A DNA stretch of 64,000 bases from Anaeramoeba flamelloides. Taxonomy: Eukaryota; Metamonada; Anaeramoebidae. The translations under genes were made by a program, and so were the position numbers. The stretch lies in contig JANTQA010000012.1 in NCBI GenBank assembly GCA_027625915.1, forward strand, positions 5,044,501-5,108,500, given 5' to 3'. Under the pieces are notes generated by a model. That model did no database searches and was not told where the DNA came from. It saw nothing but the letters and a program-made list of their open reading frames with translations. Below, piece after piece: positions 38,471-50,779 of the stretch (its first letter is position 1; every line of letters starts with the position of its first letter).

Positions 38471-39050
38471 ACTGTTTATTGATATTGGAATTATACCTAA
38501 TAATTCTCAAATTCCTGAACTTTTCATATTTTGTTATTTATTAGATATTCTCTAAATTTTTAAGGTTTACATCGATGAATTTTAAGACTTCTATTTCTCA
38601 ATTGATATTTTCATTTTTTTTTTTTTTTGAAAAATATTAAATTTTTTGATATATGTTTAAAACCAAGAATTTCTAATTTATTTTTGAGTTTAAATTTTCT
38701 TTTATAGTTTTGAAATTCTTACTTTGTCTATGTTTTATTCACTTTTAAAATTTATTATTGGAGAATGTGGATTGGTTTTTAAAAATTTTGTTACTTTTTT
38801 ATTTATCCAAACATCTAAGGTATATTAAAATTATTTAGAGTTAAAATATAAATTACTAATCCTTAAAATAACTAACTATAAAATATTAATTTGAATATTT
38901 GTAATTTTTAATCAATTAGATATTTTCTTTTTATTAAAATTCATTTTTTTTTTTATAAAATTTTCTTTTACTTTTTTGAAGTTCAAAACCTGATATTTTC
39001 AAAATATACAAAAAAAAAAACTAAAAACGAAAAAACAAATGAATAATAAT
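38471..39050. other. Intergenic, nothing recognised
   Basis: A+T-rich sequence between repeats. I see no gene and no element ends. Confidence 0.45.
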
Positions 39051-39051
39051 T

Positions 39052-39460
39052 TTTGATATGTGCCTTATAAATTTTTTATTACTGGACTTTTACTGAAAAA
39101 AGTTTAAAAACAAGATTTTTTGTTAATATTTAAATTCATTTAAAAAGACACTATATAATCTCAATTTTCCTAGTGATTATTTGTCTTTTTGAAGATCTTT
39201 TTTTTATTTCACATTATCTTTGGCAAAAATAAAAAAAAAAAAAAAAAAAGAAAAGAAAAAAAAGTATCAACAAAAAAAAGAAAAACAAAAGAAAAATAAT
39301 TTTAAACAAAAGAAAAAAATTTGAAAACAAAAATTTATAAAATTAGAAAAAATGATTCTGATCCAAAAATTTTTTTGAAATTTTTTTTTGAAATAAATAT
39401 GGGATAAACCTCAAAACAACTTCCAATAACATTATAAAGTGAGTCAAAATTTTTGAAAAA
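39052..39460. mobile_element. MITE family C fragment
   Basis: In reverse orientation it matches 43150-43560: the end CAAAAATTTTGACTCAC, the block TTTTTGGATCAGAATCATTT, and TTTGTCTTTTTGAAGATC. The portion beyond the internal motif is missing. Confidence 0.6.
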
Positions 39461-39823
39461 TATCTTATTTTAGCATGGGGCAATTTCCTCAAAAACAAAG
39501 TATTAATAGTTATCAATTTTGATAATGAAATTAAATATGAACAATTTAATTCGAATTCATTTTTTTTTTGTTTTTATTTATAAACTTGTTTTTGGAATAA
39601 AGATTCAAGATATTTTATTGTAAATTTGAATTGTAAATTAATTTATTGATTATGAACAAAATAATATTTCTTAATGATTGTTCAAGTAAAAATCATCAAA
39701 ATAATAAAAATATTTGATTTTATTAATTTTTTCAGGATAAATAACAAAAAAAAATAATTTTAAATAATGGAAAAAATAATACTGGAAAAAAAAAAAAAAA
39801 AAAAAAAAAAAGAATGTTTAAAA

Positions 39824-41821
39824 TTATCTCCGATAAAAATACTTTTTAAAATTAAACCATAATTGAAGTGTTCCTCTTACAAAAGTAAATCTGAATGCTC
39901 TTCTTCTATTAGTTTCCCACGGTCGATTTAAAATTTTAAATGCAATGTCTTCGTAAGGAGGCCCTGCGGAAAATTTGATTAAAATAACTTCTTTTGAATC
40001 GGTAGGATAAAGTTTAAAGGTGGGAGACACGGATTTTTCTATGAGATCTGGGTAAAAGATATTAAATTTATATCCCTTAACTGTTTTTGGGGGTGGGTTT
40101 TCTTTTGAGTAATGTACGCGGTTATATCGATTCCAATTAAAGCCTAATTTCACTCTATTATAAAATTTAGGTTTTCGTGGGCGATATTTGTCATTAAAAT
40201 TATAAAACTCTTTTTGCTCTAAATTTACACCCTTTTCTCCCAATTCTGAAGCTACTTCGGTATAGCCCACACTTCCAAGATTAAATTCCTGATCACCAAA
40301 TTGCTTGCTTGTTTCGTTGCCGTTAAAGGTTTGCTCCCTTAATTTTTGATCTTTAATATTTTGATCGTCAAGAGTGTTAAACATTTGGTATGGGTTAATT
40401 GCCTGGACGTCTTCTCCCCCATTATAATTATTAATGGTTTTAAGATCGTCTTTTTCCTCTTCTTCTTCGGCGCCGATTTGTTTGTCTGTTTCTAAATCCA
40501 ATGAAAATCCTAAATTATTCGTGATCATTGATTTTTTTGTTGTTGTTTTTTTTTCCAAAATGTCGAGTTGTGCCTGCATTGTCTTTAATAGTTCCGTTTC
40601 AATATTTTGTTCAACACTTTGTTGTTTTTGTAAAATCGTTTCATTTCCTTCTTTTTCTTCTTCTTTTTCCTTTTCCTTCTCTTTCATTTTTTGTTCCTTT
40701 TTTTTTCTTTTCTTTTCCTTTTTCTTTCTTTTCTTTTCCTTTTTTCGTTCCTTTTTCGATTTCTTCTTTTCCTTCTCTTTCTCTCTTTCTTTTTCCTTCT
40801 CTTCTTCATCGTTTTTTTCGATGCTATCCTCATTAACTTGCTCAATTTTTGATAATTTTTCAAATTGGATTTTTAATCTTTTTTCGTGTTCCTCTTTAAT
40901 GAAGGCCTTTGCTTTAGAGACTAATAATTTTTTTAACACTTCTTCCCAAAATTCCGTTCCTCCAAACGTTTTGTTTGATTCAAGATTTTGTGTAATCTCT
41001 GTTTCCATCTCAATCAATTCCTTTTCACTTTTGCCCTTGAGCATTGTTTTAATTTCCTTTTCAAATGTCGAATGGACGACTTGTTGGAAGCCCGTATTTG
41101 ATTCGGAATTGAGTTCCATCACCCTTTTCGCCTTTTCCTTTGTCAGTAACAGCATGGCTTGCCAGATTTCGTTATACTCCTTGTCCCATTTCAGGAACAA
41201 ATTTATGTTGTTAATCAGCCTCTGGAATTCTTCAATTGTTGTCATCCCTTTCAAGACTTTGTAGGGCTCATCAATTTCGATTTCAAACTCGTTATAAAAC
41301 ACAATGTTTTTGGCAATAGAGTCAATGGGCTGCTCTCTGTTTTCTTTGATCCTTGTCCTTGTTCGGTACCATAATTGGTTTTTTTTAAACTCGTCCTCGC
41401 TTTTTTTTAACTCCTTCAATTCCAGATCGCTCTCATTCCTAATCATGATGGCTTCCTGTTCTTCCCAGAGCTCCCTTTCAATTTGCCTTTTCTTCCTTTC
41501 TTCACGAACCTTTTTTAATTCGTCAAGCACCTTGATTTCTTCCTCTTCTTTTTTTTCTTTGCTTTTGAAATTTTTTTTGGCATCCCTTTTCTTCCAAACA
41601 AACGAATCGGTCAATTTGGAGTCTCCAAAAGGATTGTCTTCGTCAGTGTAGCCAACAATTTTTTCTTTCCTCATCCTTTTTAAGTTTTGGATCTCATTCT
41701 CTTCCGCTTGCTTTTTTATTAATTCTTTTATATACTCGTCATTTAATTCAGACTCATCGAATTTGGTTTTTCTTTTCCTTGATTTTTTTTTGTCTTTTTT
41801 TTCTTTTGTTCTTTTTGACAT
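39824..41821 (-). CDS. CACTIN: Cactin, spliceosome-associated protein
   Basis: Intronless 665-residue frame with ATG at 41821. The N-terminus is Lys/Arg-rich, as in nuclear proteins. Residues 57-78 carry the conserved GYTDEDNPFGDSKLTDSFVW motif. A charged helix (EERKKRQIERELWEEQEAIM) and the mid domain follow (IDSIAKNIVF onward). A low-complexity Lys/Glu insert occupies roughly 330-395. The last 120 residues match the CactinC domain very closely (GYKFNIFYPDLIEKS; AGPPYEDIAFKILNRPWE; ending QLWFNFKKYFYRR). The human protein is about 758 residues, so length is near normal and both ends look complete. Cactin acts in pre-mRNA splicing, and in animals also in cohesion and NF-kB/Toll control; splicing is the likely ancestral role. 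Confidence 0.95.
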   Translation of the reverse strand: MSKRTKEKKDKKKSRKRKTKFDESELNDEYIKELIKKQAEENEIQNLKRMRKEKIVGYTDEDNPFGDSKLTDSFVWKKRDAKKNFKSKEKKEEEEIKVLDELKKVREERKKRQIERELWEEQEAIMIRNESDLELKELKKSEDEFKKNQLWYRTRTRIKENREQPIDSIAKNIVFYNEFEIEIDEPYKVLKGMTTIEEFQRLINNINLFLKWDKEYNEIWQAMLLLTKEKAKRVMELNSESNTGFQQVVHSTFEKEIKTMLKGKSEKELIEMETEITQNLESNKTFGGTEFWEEVLKKLLVSKAKAFIKEEHEKRLKIQFEKLSKIEQVNEDSIEKNDEEEKEKEREKEKEKKKSKKERKKEKKRKKKEKKRKKKEQKMKEKEKEKEEEKEGNETILQKQQSVEQNIETELLKTMQAQLDILEKKTTTKKSMITNNLGFSLDLETDKQIGAEEEEEKDDLKTINNYNGGEDVQAINPYQMFNTLDDQNIKDQKLREQTFNGNETSKQFGDQEFNLGSVGYTEVASELGEKGVNLEQKEFYNFNDKYRPRKPKFYNRVKLGFNWNRYNRVHYSKENPPPKTVKGYKFNIFYPDLIEKSVSPTFKLYPTDSKEVILIKFSAGPPYEDIAFKILNRPWETNRRRAFRFTFVRGTLQLWFNFKKYFYRR

Positions 41822-42168
41822 ATGGATTTTTTGTGTGCTTTTTGGGGCTAATAAAGATAAAATTTTAAAACAAAAAAATTACAGAAAAATGATTTTTAAG
41901 AATTAAAATTCTTGGTTCATCTTGGATACTAATTGAAAGAAATTCAGGTCTAGTTGAGTTCATGATCTTTAATCTTGCTGAAGTTTTGGAAAAATTATTT
42001 GAAAAAGTTGGTTATGTTATTTATTTTTTAAGGACAAAGTTTTCTGATGAAAACAGAAAAACTCTGAAGAATAAAAAAACTTTTGTTTGAGTTCTATCAT
42101 CTCCATTAACTTTTGAGACTGAAAATCTCTGATTAAAAAAAATGTTCAAATTTTCAAATCAGAAGAAA

Positions 42169-42712
42169 TAATCTTCATTCCAAAAATTTGGACACACACA
42201 CAAAATCAAAAATAAGCAAAGAAAAAAACTCAATTTATTAAATTTCCCAAGGTTATATAAAAACCACATTTAAGATGCCGAGTATTAAGGTTTTAATAAG
42301 TAATCATTTTAATCCAAATCAAAGAAAAAAATAATAAAACTCAAAACTAAAAATCAGTGTGTCCAAAATAATGAAATGAGCTGAACATAAAAATTGTATT
42401 GGTTAATTTGTTGAAATTTCACCAACAATTGTTGATTGTTCAAATGATAAGATACCATGGACCAATTGTATGTTATTTTTCAATTTAAGAAACTCAATAT
42501 TAACATTCTTTCAAACGATCGAAAAAATTTTTTCAGATCTAAGAAACAAAACAGATTGCTAACTGCAAAAAAAAGGAAATGAAAACAAAACAAAAAAGAC
42601 AAAAAAAGAAATTGTTTGTAAAATAAAAATTATTTCCAAATTGAATTAAAAGTGTAGTATTGTTATTATTTCAACTGTTTAAACTGTGTAAAATTTTTTG
42701 GAATATAGTTTA
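42169..42712. mobile_element. TA-flanked MITE, family A, copy
   Basis: A 544-bp element closely similar to 26391-26921: left end CATTCCAAAAATTTGGACAC, central ATTGTTGATTGTTCAAATGA, right end TTTTTTGGAATATAGTTTA. TA at both ends. It lies just upstream of Cactin. No coding potential. Confidence 0.75.
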
Positions 42713-43054
42713 TAATAATTTAGGGTTTCTAAAGTCGGGACAATATGTGATTTTAAAGTTTCAGAATTACATTTCCAAACAATAAAACAAAAATACTTCG
42801 GATAATTGTTCTAAATATATTTTTCATTTACTTTTCTACTTTTGAAATGTTTCAAAATTTGATTTTATACTTGAAAATCTCTTTAAGTCATTTTCTTTTT
42901 ATTATTTTTTCTTCAAAAATATATTTGAAAAAAACAATTTTTTTATTTGTCTATTTTTAAAATTAATAATTTTTTTATTCCTTTATTGTGAAGGAAAATT
43001 TTTATGAGAAGTGAAAACTTAATAACACAATAAAATGAAAAATAAAAAAATAAT

Positions 43055-43098
43055 GGGGGGGGGGGGGGGGGGGGGGGCTTTCTCTTCTAATTGTTAAT

Positions 43099-43138
<40 letters not shown>

Positions 43139-43141
43139 TAT
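43055..43141. repeat. Poly-G tract (23 G) with adjacent (AT)n
   Basis: An uninterrupted run of 23 G at 43055-43077, then an (AT)n run from about 43101 to 43141. Long G runs are rare in so A+T-rich a genome and could form a quadruplex. It may instead be a length-variable sequencing or assembly artefact. Confidence 0.85.
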
Positions 43142-43149
43142 AAACTATT

Positions 43150-43745
43150 TTTCATAAATTTTGACTCACTTTATGATGTTAATGGGGGTTGTTTTCAGAG
43201 TTTATTCCAGTATTCATAACAAAAAATATTTTCAAATTCTTGGATCAGAATCATTTTTTCTAATTTTTCAAATTTTAGTTTTGCTTTTTCAAATTTTTGT
43301 TTTTCTTTTTTTTTTTTTTTTTTTTTTTCTTTTTTTTTTTTTTTCTTTTTCTTTTTTATTTGATCTTTTTTTTTTTGTAAAAACATGATGTGGAAAAAAA
43401 AAGAGATCTTCAAAAAGACAAATAATCACTAAGAAAATTGAGACTATGTAAAGTCTTCGAAAATGGATTTAATTATTCACAAAAAATATTATTGTTCAAC
43501 TTTTTTTCAGTGAAAGTTCAATAATAAAAAATATGTAATGTTCATTTCAAAAATTGTGACTCACTTTTTTTTAGTTTTTGATTTTATTTTTTTTAATTTT
43601 TAATATGCCAGACTTTTATAGATTTAGAATGACTTAAAAGTGAATTACAAATCATATTTAGTTATTAATTGTTCTTGAATACTAAAGGATAAATTTTTTT
43701 TCTCAATTTATTATTTCAGGTGAGTCACAATTTTTGAAAAAGAGT
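43150..43745. mobile_element. MITE family C, fullest copy
   Basis: About 595 bp with inverted ends: left TTTCATAAATTTTGACTCAC, right (inverted) TTTCAAAAATTGTGACTCAC. A third direct copy of the end motif lies inside at 43548-43566. A long T-rich tract runs from 43303 to 43375. Related copies are 300-1057 and 39052-39460. At about 43717-43720 it shows the undisturbed TTA site where the 621-1025 element sits in the other copy. Confidence 0.65.
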
Positions 43746-43751
43746 TTATAT

Positions 43752-44335
43752 ATAAGGTATTTCCAAAAAAGTGGGGCATTTTTTTTACATTTCATAAAAA
43801 ATAATCTTTTTTAGTGATGATAATCATTAATCAACTATACCAAATTAAGTTTAATATTTATACCGATTAAATCAACCACTTATGTATTTAATTCAAAGCA
43901 TGTTAGTTGAAATATTCCCAAAAATGAAAAAAAAAATAGCACTTTTTTGGTTAAAGCAATGTACGACCAATTTCAATAAAAAACCGGAAATATGGAAAGG
44001 GAACAAATGATTGTTTAAACATGAAAACGCAGATATATGTTTTTAATCATATTGCAAATTTTGTAGGGATTATACAAGTTATGAAAATAGTTTTTATGAT
44101 CAAAAAGAAAATAATAAAAACCAATTTTTACCATAAAAAATATCAGATAAAATCGAGATCATAAATTTTAATATATTTTATTTCTGCAATACAATACTAA
44201 GAAACAAATTGAATTATTATAAAGAATCTATAAATGGTGGTTAATGATTTTATAAATTTAAATCCTTTTTTGAAGAATGGGTTACATAAATTTATTTTAA
44301 AATATATTTGCCCCACTTTCTTGGAAATAGCTTAT
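43752..44335. mobile_element. MITE with GTGGGGCA-containing terminal repeats (family E)
   Basis: The left end TATATAAGGTATTTCCAAAA continues AAGTGGGGCA. The inverted right end reads TATATAAGCTATTTCCAAG then AAAGTGGGGCA. The enclosed sequence of about 580 bp has no convincing coding frame. It is the only copy in the window. TA-rich target and conserved G-rich ends suggest a TA-inserting DNA transposon relic. Confidence 0.6.
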
Positions 44336-44339
44336 ATAT

Positions 44340-46427
44340 ATTCAACTGGTATATATGTAAATTTAAAAATAATTGTATTAAAAAAAAAGGCAGAAACAAG
44401 CCAAATTAATCAATAATTAATTGTATTATCAAATTTTTTATGGTTTTTTACGTATCAAAATTATTCAAAATATAAAAGAAATATTCAGAGAACCTTTGAT
44501 ACCTTCCTAAATAAACAGCCAAAATATTCTGAAGAATAATTAGTTTGGTTAATTTCAAAAAAAAATATAAATTAACCAAAGTGAATTTATATTAATTTGA
44601 CTTAAAACCATTATCACCTTTAAGATAAAAACTTTTAAAAAAAATTAACAGCCTTAAAAATTCCAAATTATTTAAAAAAAAATAGTTTTTGAGTTAAAAA
44701 AACAAAAAAATATACCTTAAATTAAATTATTTGATAGCACAAATTTCGTCAAAGGTTTTATCTTAAAAGTAGTGCACTGTGATACTTTTTATAATAATTC
44801 GTATGGATAGCTCTATCCCTCTCCTTCCAAAATGTCTTTTCTGAAGTTCTCTTAATTGGCCAGATAATTTTTTTTTCAAAATAATTATTAACCCACCATT
44901 TATTAAAGAATGTTAGAAGGGAGGAGTGTTTATTATCTAAGATCTGTGGTTATTACTTTTAAGGTTAACAACATATTTATTGAATTTGAAAGCTGTTGAG
45001 TTAAGATTTCTTGTTCCAATTTACTTTTTTTTTTGAAATTTATCAAGACTTTTTGAAAATCTTTTTTTTGAAAGTTGTATGAAAATTTTGTTCCATTTAT
45101 TTTTTAACTAACAGTATAATTTACTGTTGTTCAAATAAAGTGTGAAGAAAAGATTAATCTCTATTTCCAAATAAAAAGCGTTTTTTTTTGTTTTAGAAGA
45201 CAATCATCAACTGACAAATAAACTGTCAATAAACCCTAAGTATATAGTATTGTTTCTTAAAGTTCAATTATTTAAAAATGAAATTCTAAAAAAGAAGGAT
45301 TAAATTGTAAAATATTTTTCAAAAAATAGAGAAAATTTAAGAAAAGTTGTTTTAATAAAAAAAACAAAAAATTTCAAAAAAATTGAGAATATTAAGGAAA
45401 ATTTTCAATAAATTTCATTCTAAATTTAAATTAAACAAAAATATCAAGAAGTTTCCTTTAAAAAAAGATTAGAATTTTGGCATACTAATTGGTAGTAAAA
45501 TACTTGTTGCCTTGGAACAAGAAGAAAAAAAAGCACAGATTATATTTTGAAACACGGATTATTTTCGTTTTACACGATTTATTTTGATCACTGTATCTTG
45601 AAAAATTATGAAAATCAAAAACCTTTTGCTTCACCTGACATTGAATTCTTTTAATATTATAATAGAGTTTAGTTCAAGGTTATTCATAGATTTGAAACTA
45701 AAGGAAAAATAAGATGGGGATGAGGTTAACAAAATTAATGTTAATTTTCGCTTGTTTAGTTAATAAATTTCGAAAAGTTTTTAGATCAATAAATGAATTT
45801 ATGAATATTCTGAAAATCTTCGAATTTCGTCAGATTATGGTTACTCTTTGATTATGTTTTTAGAAATTCTTTTAAACCTTTTTATATTGGCAAATGTATG
45901 GTATTTTGGCCCCTAAGGAGTATAGAATTAAGATATTCCTGAACAACAAGATCAACATAGACTTCTTTCCAAATAAACAATATTTTGTTTAATGGTAAGG
46001 CCGTTACAATAAAAGAAAAATCTTTCAAAATCAACCAATAAGTAAAGTTAAAACCACGCTCTTCGTAAGTACTTATTAGTTCTTGTTCAATAAACAAATC
46101 AAAACTTATCAGAAAAAAAAAATGTAAAAAAGATCTTAAAAAAGTCTGGTAAAAGTAAATCTCTAAACATTCGTATCCAAGACCTGTAAAGGTATTACTT
46201 AAACTAACCGACTCATCAAATTTAGGTTTCTTTGTGACTTGATTAAAAAAAATTCTCAAGTGAATAAAAAATTCCGATGAAATACTTTCATAAGAATCAA
46301 GAAAACGCAATTATGAGATAACAGAACATCTTTTTCATTTTTTTGCTTTCAAGAAAAGAAATAAATCCTTACAGTAACTCATTTTTTTTTACATAAACCT
46401 TTCAATATTCAAAAGAATCTATTTCAA
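44340..46427. other. Gene-poor stretch before the nitroreductase gene
   Basis: A+T-rich; no element ends recognised. A minus-strand open frame at 45882-46310 has no ATG and no recognisable domain. 46311-46427 is the only plausible promoter and 5' UTR for the nitroreductase. Confidence 0.45.
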
Positions 46428-47063
46428 ATGTTAAATCTTTTAAAAGCAATACCAAAAACAAACTTTGTTTCAACAAGCCTTCAAAGGAATTTCAGCAATG
46501 CTGTCTTGGATTGTATCAAATCAAGACGGTCTTGCAGGAGTTTTGATCCAAATAAGGAAGTAAAAAGAAGTGATATCGAAGAAATCCTTGATATTGCCAA
46601 GCACTCCCCAAGCGCAAACCACTCACAGCCATGGAAGGTTAAAATTACCACCAACGCGCCAATGCTAAGAAGAATGGGAAAGGAATATTTTGAAGTCTTT
46701 AAAAAAGACAAACAATTTAGGGGCTTTGTTCAAATGGCCAAGAAGCTCCCTGTCTCAGAGCCAATTTTTTATGACGCGCCCATGGCAATGTTCATCTATG
46801 CCGATTTGAAACGTGGGAAAGGAATTTTTACTAATTTAGATGTCGGGATCTTTGTTGGCAGTATTTTACACGGTCTTGAATCAAAAGGGTTGGGTGGGGT
46901 AGCTCTTGGAGTACTGAAATTCCAACAAGACATTTTGGAAAAAGAAATCAGAACTGAAGAAAACGAAGAGCTTTTAATTGGAATTGGTGTTGGCTATGCA
47001 AAAGAAGACTTTCAACCAAACAAGAAAAATTTAAAAACTGATGATGTCCAGTGGCTTGACTAA
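46428..47063 (+). CDS. Nitroreductase-family FMN oxidoreductase with organelle-type presequence
   Basis: Intronless, 211 residues. Residues about 26-200 form a nitroreductase domain: FMN-binding RRSCRSF (33-39) and SPSANHSQPW (60-69), a helix GIFVGSILHGLESKGLGG, and a closing GIGVGYAKEDF. Family members reduce quinones, nitro compounds or flavins with NAD(P)H through FMN; the substrate here is unknown. The first 25 residues lie outside the domain, lack acidic residues, hold Lys and Arg, and end RNFS, like a mitochondrial or hydrogenosomal targeting signal. Such an enzyme would suit an anaerobic or microaerophilic life style (inference). Codon use is richer in G+C than the surroundings, as in the other real exons. 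Nitroreductases are often laterally acquired by protists; this cannot be judged here. Confidence 0.88.
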   Translation: MLNLLKAIPKTNFVSTSLQRNFSNAVLDCIKSRRSCRSFDPNKEVKRSDIEEILDIAKHSPSANHSQPWKVKITTNAPMLRRMGKEYFEVFKKDKQFRGFVQMAKKLPVSEPIFYDAPMAMFIYADLKRGKGIFTNLDVGIFVGSILHGLESKGLGGVALGVLKFQQDILEKEIRTEENEELLIGIGVGYAKEDFQPNKKNLKTDDVQWLD

Positions 47064-47913
47064 TTTGTGTTTGCAAATTCCCGTTGCACTTACAATTATT
47101 TTGAATTGGGATTCTGGACTTGATAAACAAAAAGCACCTGAATTTCTCTTTTTTTTTTTTGATTTGTTAAACGAAACAAGAAATAGAGGTTTTAAAACTT
47201 TTACTTTACAAATTTTATTTTGTTCAATAAACTTTTTTTGATCTTTTGAAAGGATTATTTTTCTTTTTTGTTTTTTTCTTTTAAGGGTCGTGGATAATGA
47301 AGGTGAAAAATAATTTTCTAAAATGGAAAAAATCTTTTTGGTGATTTTTATTAGTAAATAATACCGATAAAAACTAATCAAAAGTGATTTAAATTAATCT
47401 CCAAAAATCAATAAGCAAAAAAGATAATATTTTGAGAAAAAATACTAAAGATCGACACTCAATTTTCAATTAGAATGGTTGAGAATATATAATTTTTAAT
47501 ACAAATATCTCAGTTTTGAAGTTTTGTGATTTAGGTACTTTTTGAGATCTCTAATATTTTTTTTTTAATTTTTTTCATTTCTCAAATGAGTTAGTTTTTT
47601 ATTGTAAGTATGTTACATAACCCTTACTTGCAAATTTTAGAGTTGTCACAAAATATCCACAAAAAAGATTACCTTGAATTAAATTGATTTTGTATTTGAG
47701 GAAAAAAATTTGATTTTAAATTTAAGAAATCTAACATATTTGGAAATATAAATGAGAAAAGATGAATTTTTTTTTTTTATTTTGATTTTTTGAAATTGAG
47801 AACTCTTTTTCTTCAAGAATTTAATTCAGAATCGTTCTTTGGAAACCCAAAAATTTTTCTAATTGAGTTTTTTGAAAATTAATTTTGATAATTAGATTTA
47901 TTGAAATTTAGTA
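47064..47913. other. 3' flank of nitroreductase, nothing recognised
   Basis: A+T-rich. 47064-47240 is somewhat less A+T-rich and may be 3' UTR. I see no gene. Confidence 0.4.
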
Positions 47914-48041
47914 CAGCTGTTTTAGAAAAGTGTGTACCAAAAGTTTTATTAGATGTTGACTGAACTGATTAAAATATATGAATTAGACAGTTTTAAGCCC
48001 TACTTATAAAACTTTGAGTCCACACTTTTTTAAAACAGCTA
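47914..48041. mobile_element. Short hairpin MITE (about 130 bp)
   Basis: The left end CAGCTGTTTTAGAAAAGTGTG and the inverted right end AGCTGTTTTAAAAAAGTGTGG pair over about 30 bp, with similarity continuing (CAAAAGTTTTATTAG against CAAAGTTTTATAAG). TA flanks the left end, and TATA follows the right. It is small enough that most of the element is stem. Confidence 0.65.
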
Positions 48042-50010
48042 TATTAGATCCTTTGAATTTTTTTTTAAAAATTTGAATTTTTACAATTGATAAATTTTTC
48101 CACTTTTTTTAGTTAAGGGAGTATTCATTTTTGAAAATAAAATGAAATCTTCTCAAAATCTTGAAAATTTTTTTTTTTGTAATTTGTGTTTCGACTTATG
48201 GAATTAACGAGTTAGCCCCATTTAAACAATTTATTGATTTGAGTCTCTTTTTTGAAATTCAAAATTTATATGTTTCCAATATAAAACGAAAAAAAGTTAC
48301 ATATTATTTTGTTTAACAATTAAGTTAATTCTTGAAAATGGAAAAACATATTTTACGTTTTATATTGGAAAGTATTGATTTCGAAAGCAAATTTTTTATT
48401 TGGTTTCTTTTTCTTTGATTAATATTCCAATTCAAATCTCAACCCATAAAACTAATTGTGGTATAGTGAATCAATAAATGAATTTTTGGTAGAAGCTTAA
48501 CTATATCTTATCAATTAAATTGAGATCTATTCTGCAAAAAAATTTTTTTCTTTAAGATTTGAGAAAAAAGTTGTTTTCTGGTTTTCAAAAAATGAAAAAA
48601 AATTTCAAAAAATGAAAAAATTTCAAAAAAATTTTCAATTTTGCCAATTTTTTTTAATAAATTGTTTGGTCTTATTCACAAGAATCCTTATAACAATTCA
48701 ATTCATTTTTAGCAGAAAAAAATTGATTTTGAATTTTGATGATAAAATTAACTAATTCCCAAATATCTTCAAGAATTTGTTTTTTGAAAAATCGAATTTT
48801 GTCTTAATACAAAAACAAAATTTATAAGTAATATTTTTACAGGACTTTAAAACTTTGATTATTATAACTACTATTCTTAAAAAAAAATACAATTATTTTA
48901 TAATCCGTTAAATATATCAATTTTTTTGGTTAACCAAAGGTTTTATCTCAAAAAAGAAAAATAATCTTTATATTAATATTACTGGTAACAAAGAAATTTT
49001 ATAGTATAATAATGATTTTAATTTCAATAAACGGGGTAAAAACTAGATAAATTGTGAGAAAAAAAATGAATCTAAAAGTTTTCTTTCTCAGAAAAAATGG
49101 TAAAAAAAATTGATCTCCCTAAACTAATTTTCTTTTATGGCTTTCTTAGTCGATCAGAATTTTTTGACACTTGGGATCTACAAAATTTGTAAGTAGAGAA
49201 TACCACCAATAACATATTTTAAAATTTTACCTTGTTGTCGTAGAATACTAGTCCCTTAATGTGATTTTTTGCTTATGAAATACTTTGAAAGAAAATTTTT
49301 TTTTAATTTGAATTTTTTGTCAATAGAAATCTAAAGAAATTTTTTTTTTGAAAATTCGTTTTTTTGTAATCAGAATCATATATAACTGTTTTTTTTTTTG
49401 TTATTTGAATTTTTGTAATCAAAATAAAGGACAATTTTACAATACACTTTTTTATTTCAAAGCCACACCTTGGGTATGTAGTAAATCCAGGTTAAATGAC
49501 TAGTACCTTTAGGGGTTTTCATTTACAAATAAAAAGTCGATCATCCAATTATATTACTTTTATCAGTAAATTATTTGAGTACTTTTTCGTTTAAGAGTCT
49601 CGAAATAATCCTTCTTGATGTATAGTTATTAAGATCGATCTTATCAATTTAAAATATTAAATATATATATAAGTTGCAAAAAAAAAACCATTATAGAGAA
49701 ATAAAACCCTTGCTCTTTTTCCTCATATTCCAATATGGCACCTAATTATATACTCAATAATATACCGAATACCCAAATAATTTTGAAAGTAAATTCCTTG
49801 AGGTTTTGATAAATTTTAAAATTAATAATTAAATTTATTGATTATTGTTTGAAATTTATTTGTAATTTTTTACAAATAAATATCTATATTTTTTGAGAAA
49901 ACAAGTTTTTACCTTTGATCTTTCCTTTTAGATTTTTTTATGGTAGAACTTTAATAACCCAAAATTGTGCTTACTTATTGTTTACTGTTAGTTTATTTAA
50001 GCATATTATA
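48042..50010. other. Intergenic, nothing recognised
   Basis: A+T-rich with many T or A runs. I see no coding region and no element ends. Confidence 0.45.
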
Positions 50011-50731
50011 TAAACTAAATTCAAAAAATTTGGACATAGTCTAAACGGTTGAAAGAATAACAATACCACATTTTAAACTCAATTTAGAAAACTTTTGGTA
50101 TTAAAAACCATTTTTTTATTTTTCGTCTTTTTTGTTTTTGTTTTTGTTTTCCTTTATTTCCAGATATATTTTATTTTTTTTTTGATCAGAATTTTTTTCA
50201 ATTATTGATAGAAAGTTAATGTTGAGTTTTTTAAAATAGAAAAATTACATACAATTAGTTGGGCCGATAATATATTATGATTTGATCGATCAATAATTGT
50301 TAATGAAATTTCAACAAATTTACACCTAAATTTTTTTTTTTCAGCTCTTTTCATCATCTTAGACCTCAACCCCATTCGACTAAAAGTTGTCCCGCCAAAA
50401 ATGAAAAAATCGCCTTTTTTAAGAATGAACCAAATTATGATTGTTTAGAAATAAGAGAAACAATAAATTTCAGATTAGATTCAATAATTATAAACTAAAT
50501 AACTTAACAAACGATAAATTTTCAAAAATACAATTTTAAAAAATTTTAAGTCACTTTCATTGGTATGTCTTATGAAAAATTTTTTCAATTTCTTTAGAAA
50601 ATTAAAATTGTTGGAAATAAGTTTTTTGAATTGACAATATATGAATTTTAAAAGAAAATACAAATTCATCACGTTTATGTACGTTAATTTGGAGTTTCAA
50701 TTTTTTTTTTTTTTTTCAAAATTAATTTTTA

Positions 50732-50779
<48 letters not shown>

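Noticed and set aside
40434-41264. Plus-strand frame of 276 codons rich in Ser and Phe
   Set aside because: It is antisense to Cactin, mirroring its Lys/Glu-rich codons.
45882-46310. Minus-strand open frame of 142 codons upstream of the nitroreductase gene
   Set aside because: It contains no Met codon, matches no family I recognise, and has no convincing splice sites in phase.
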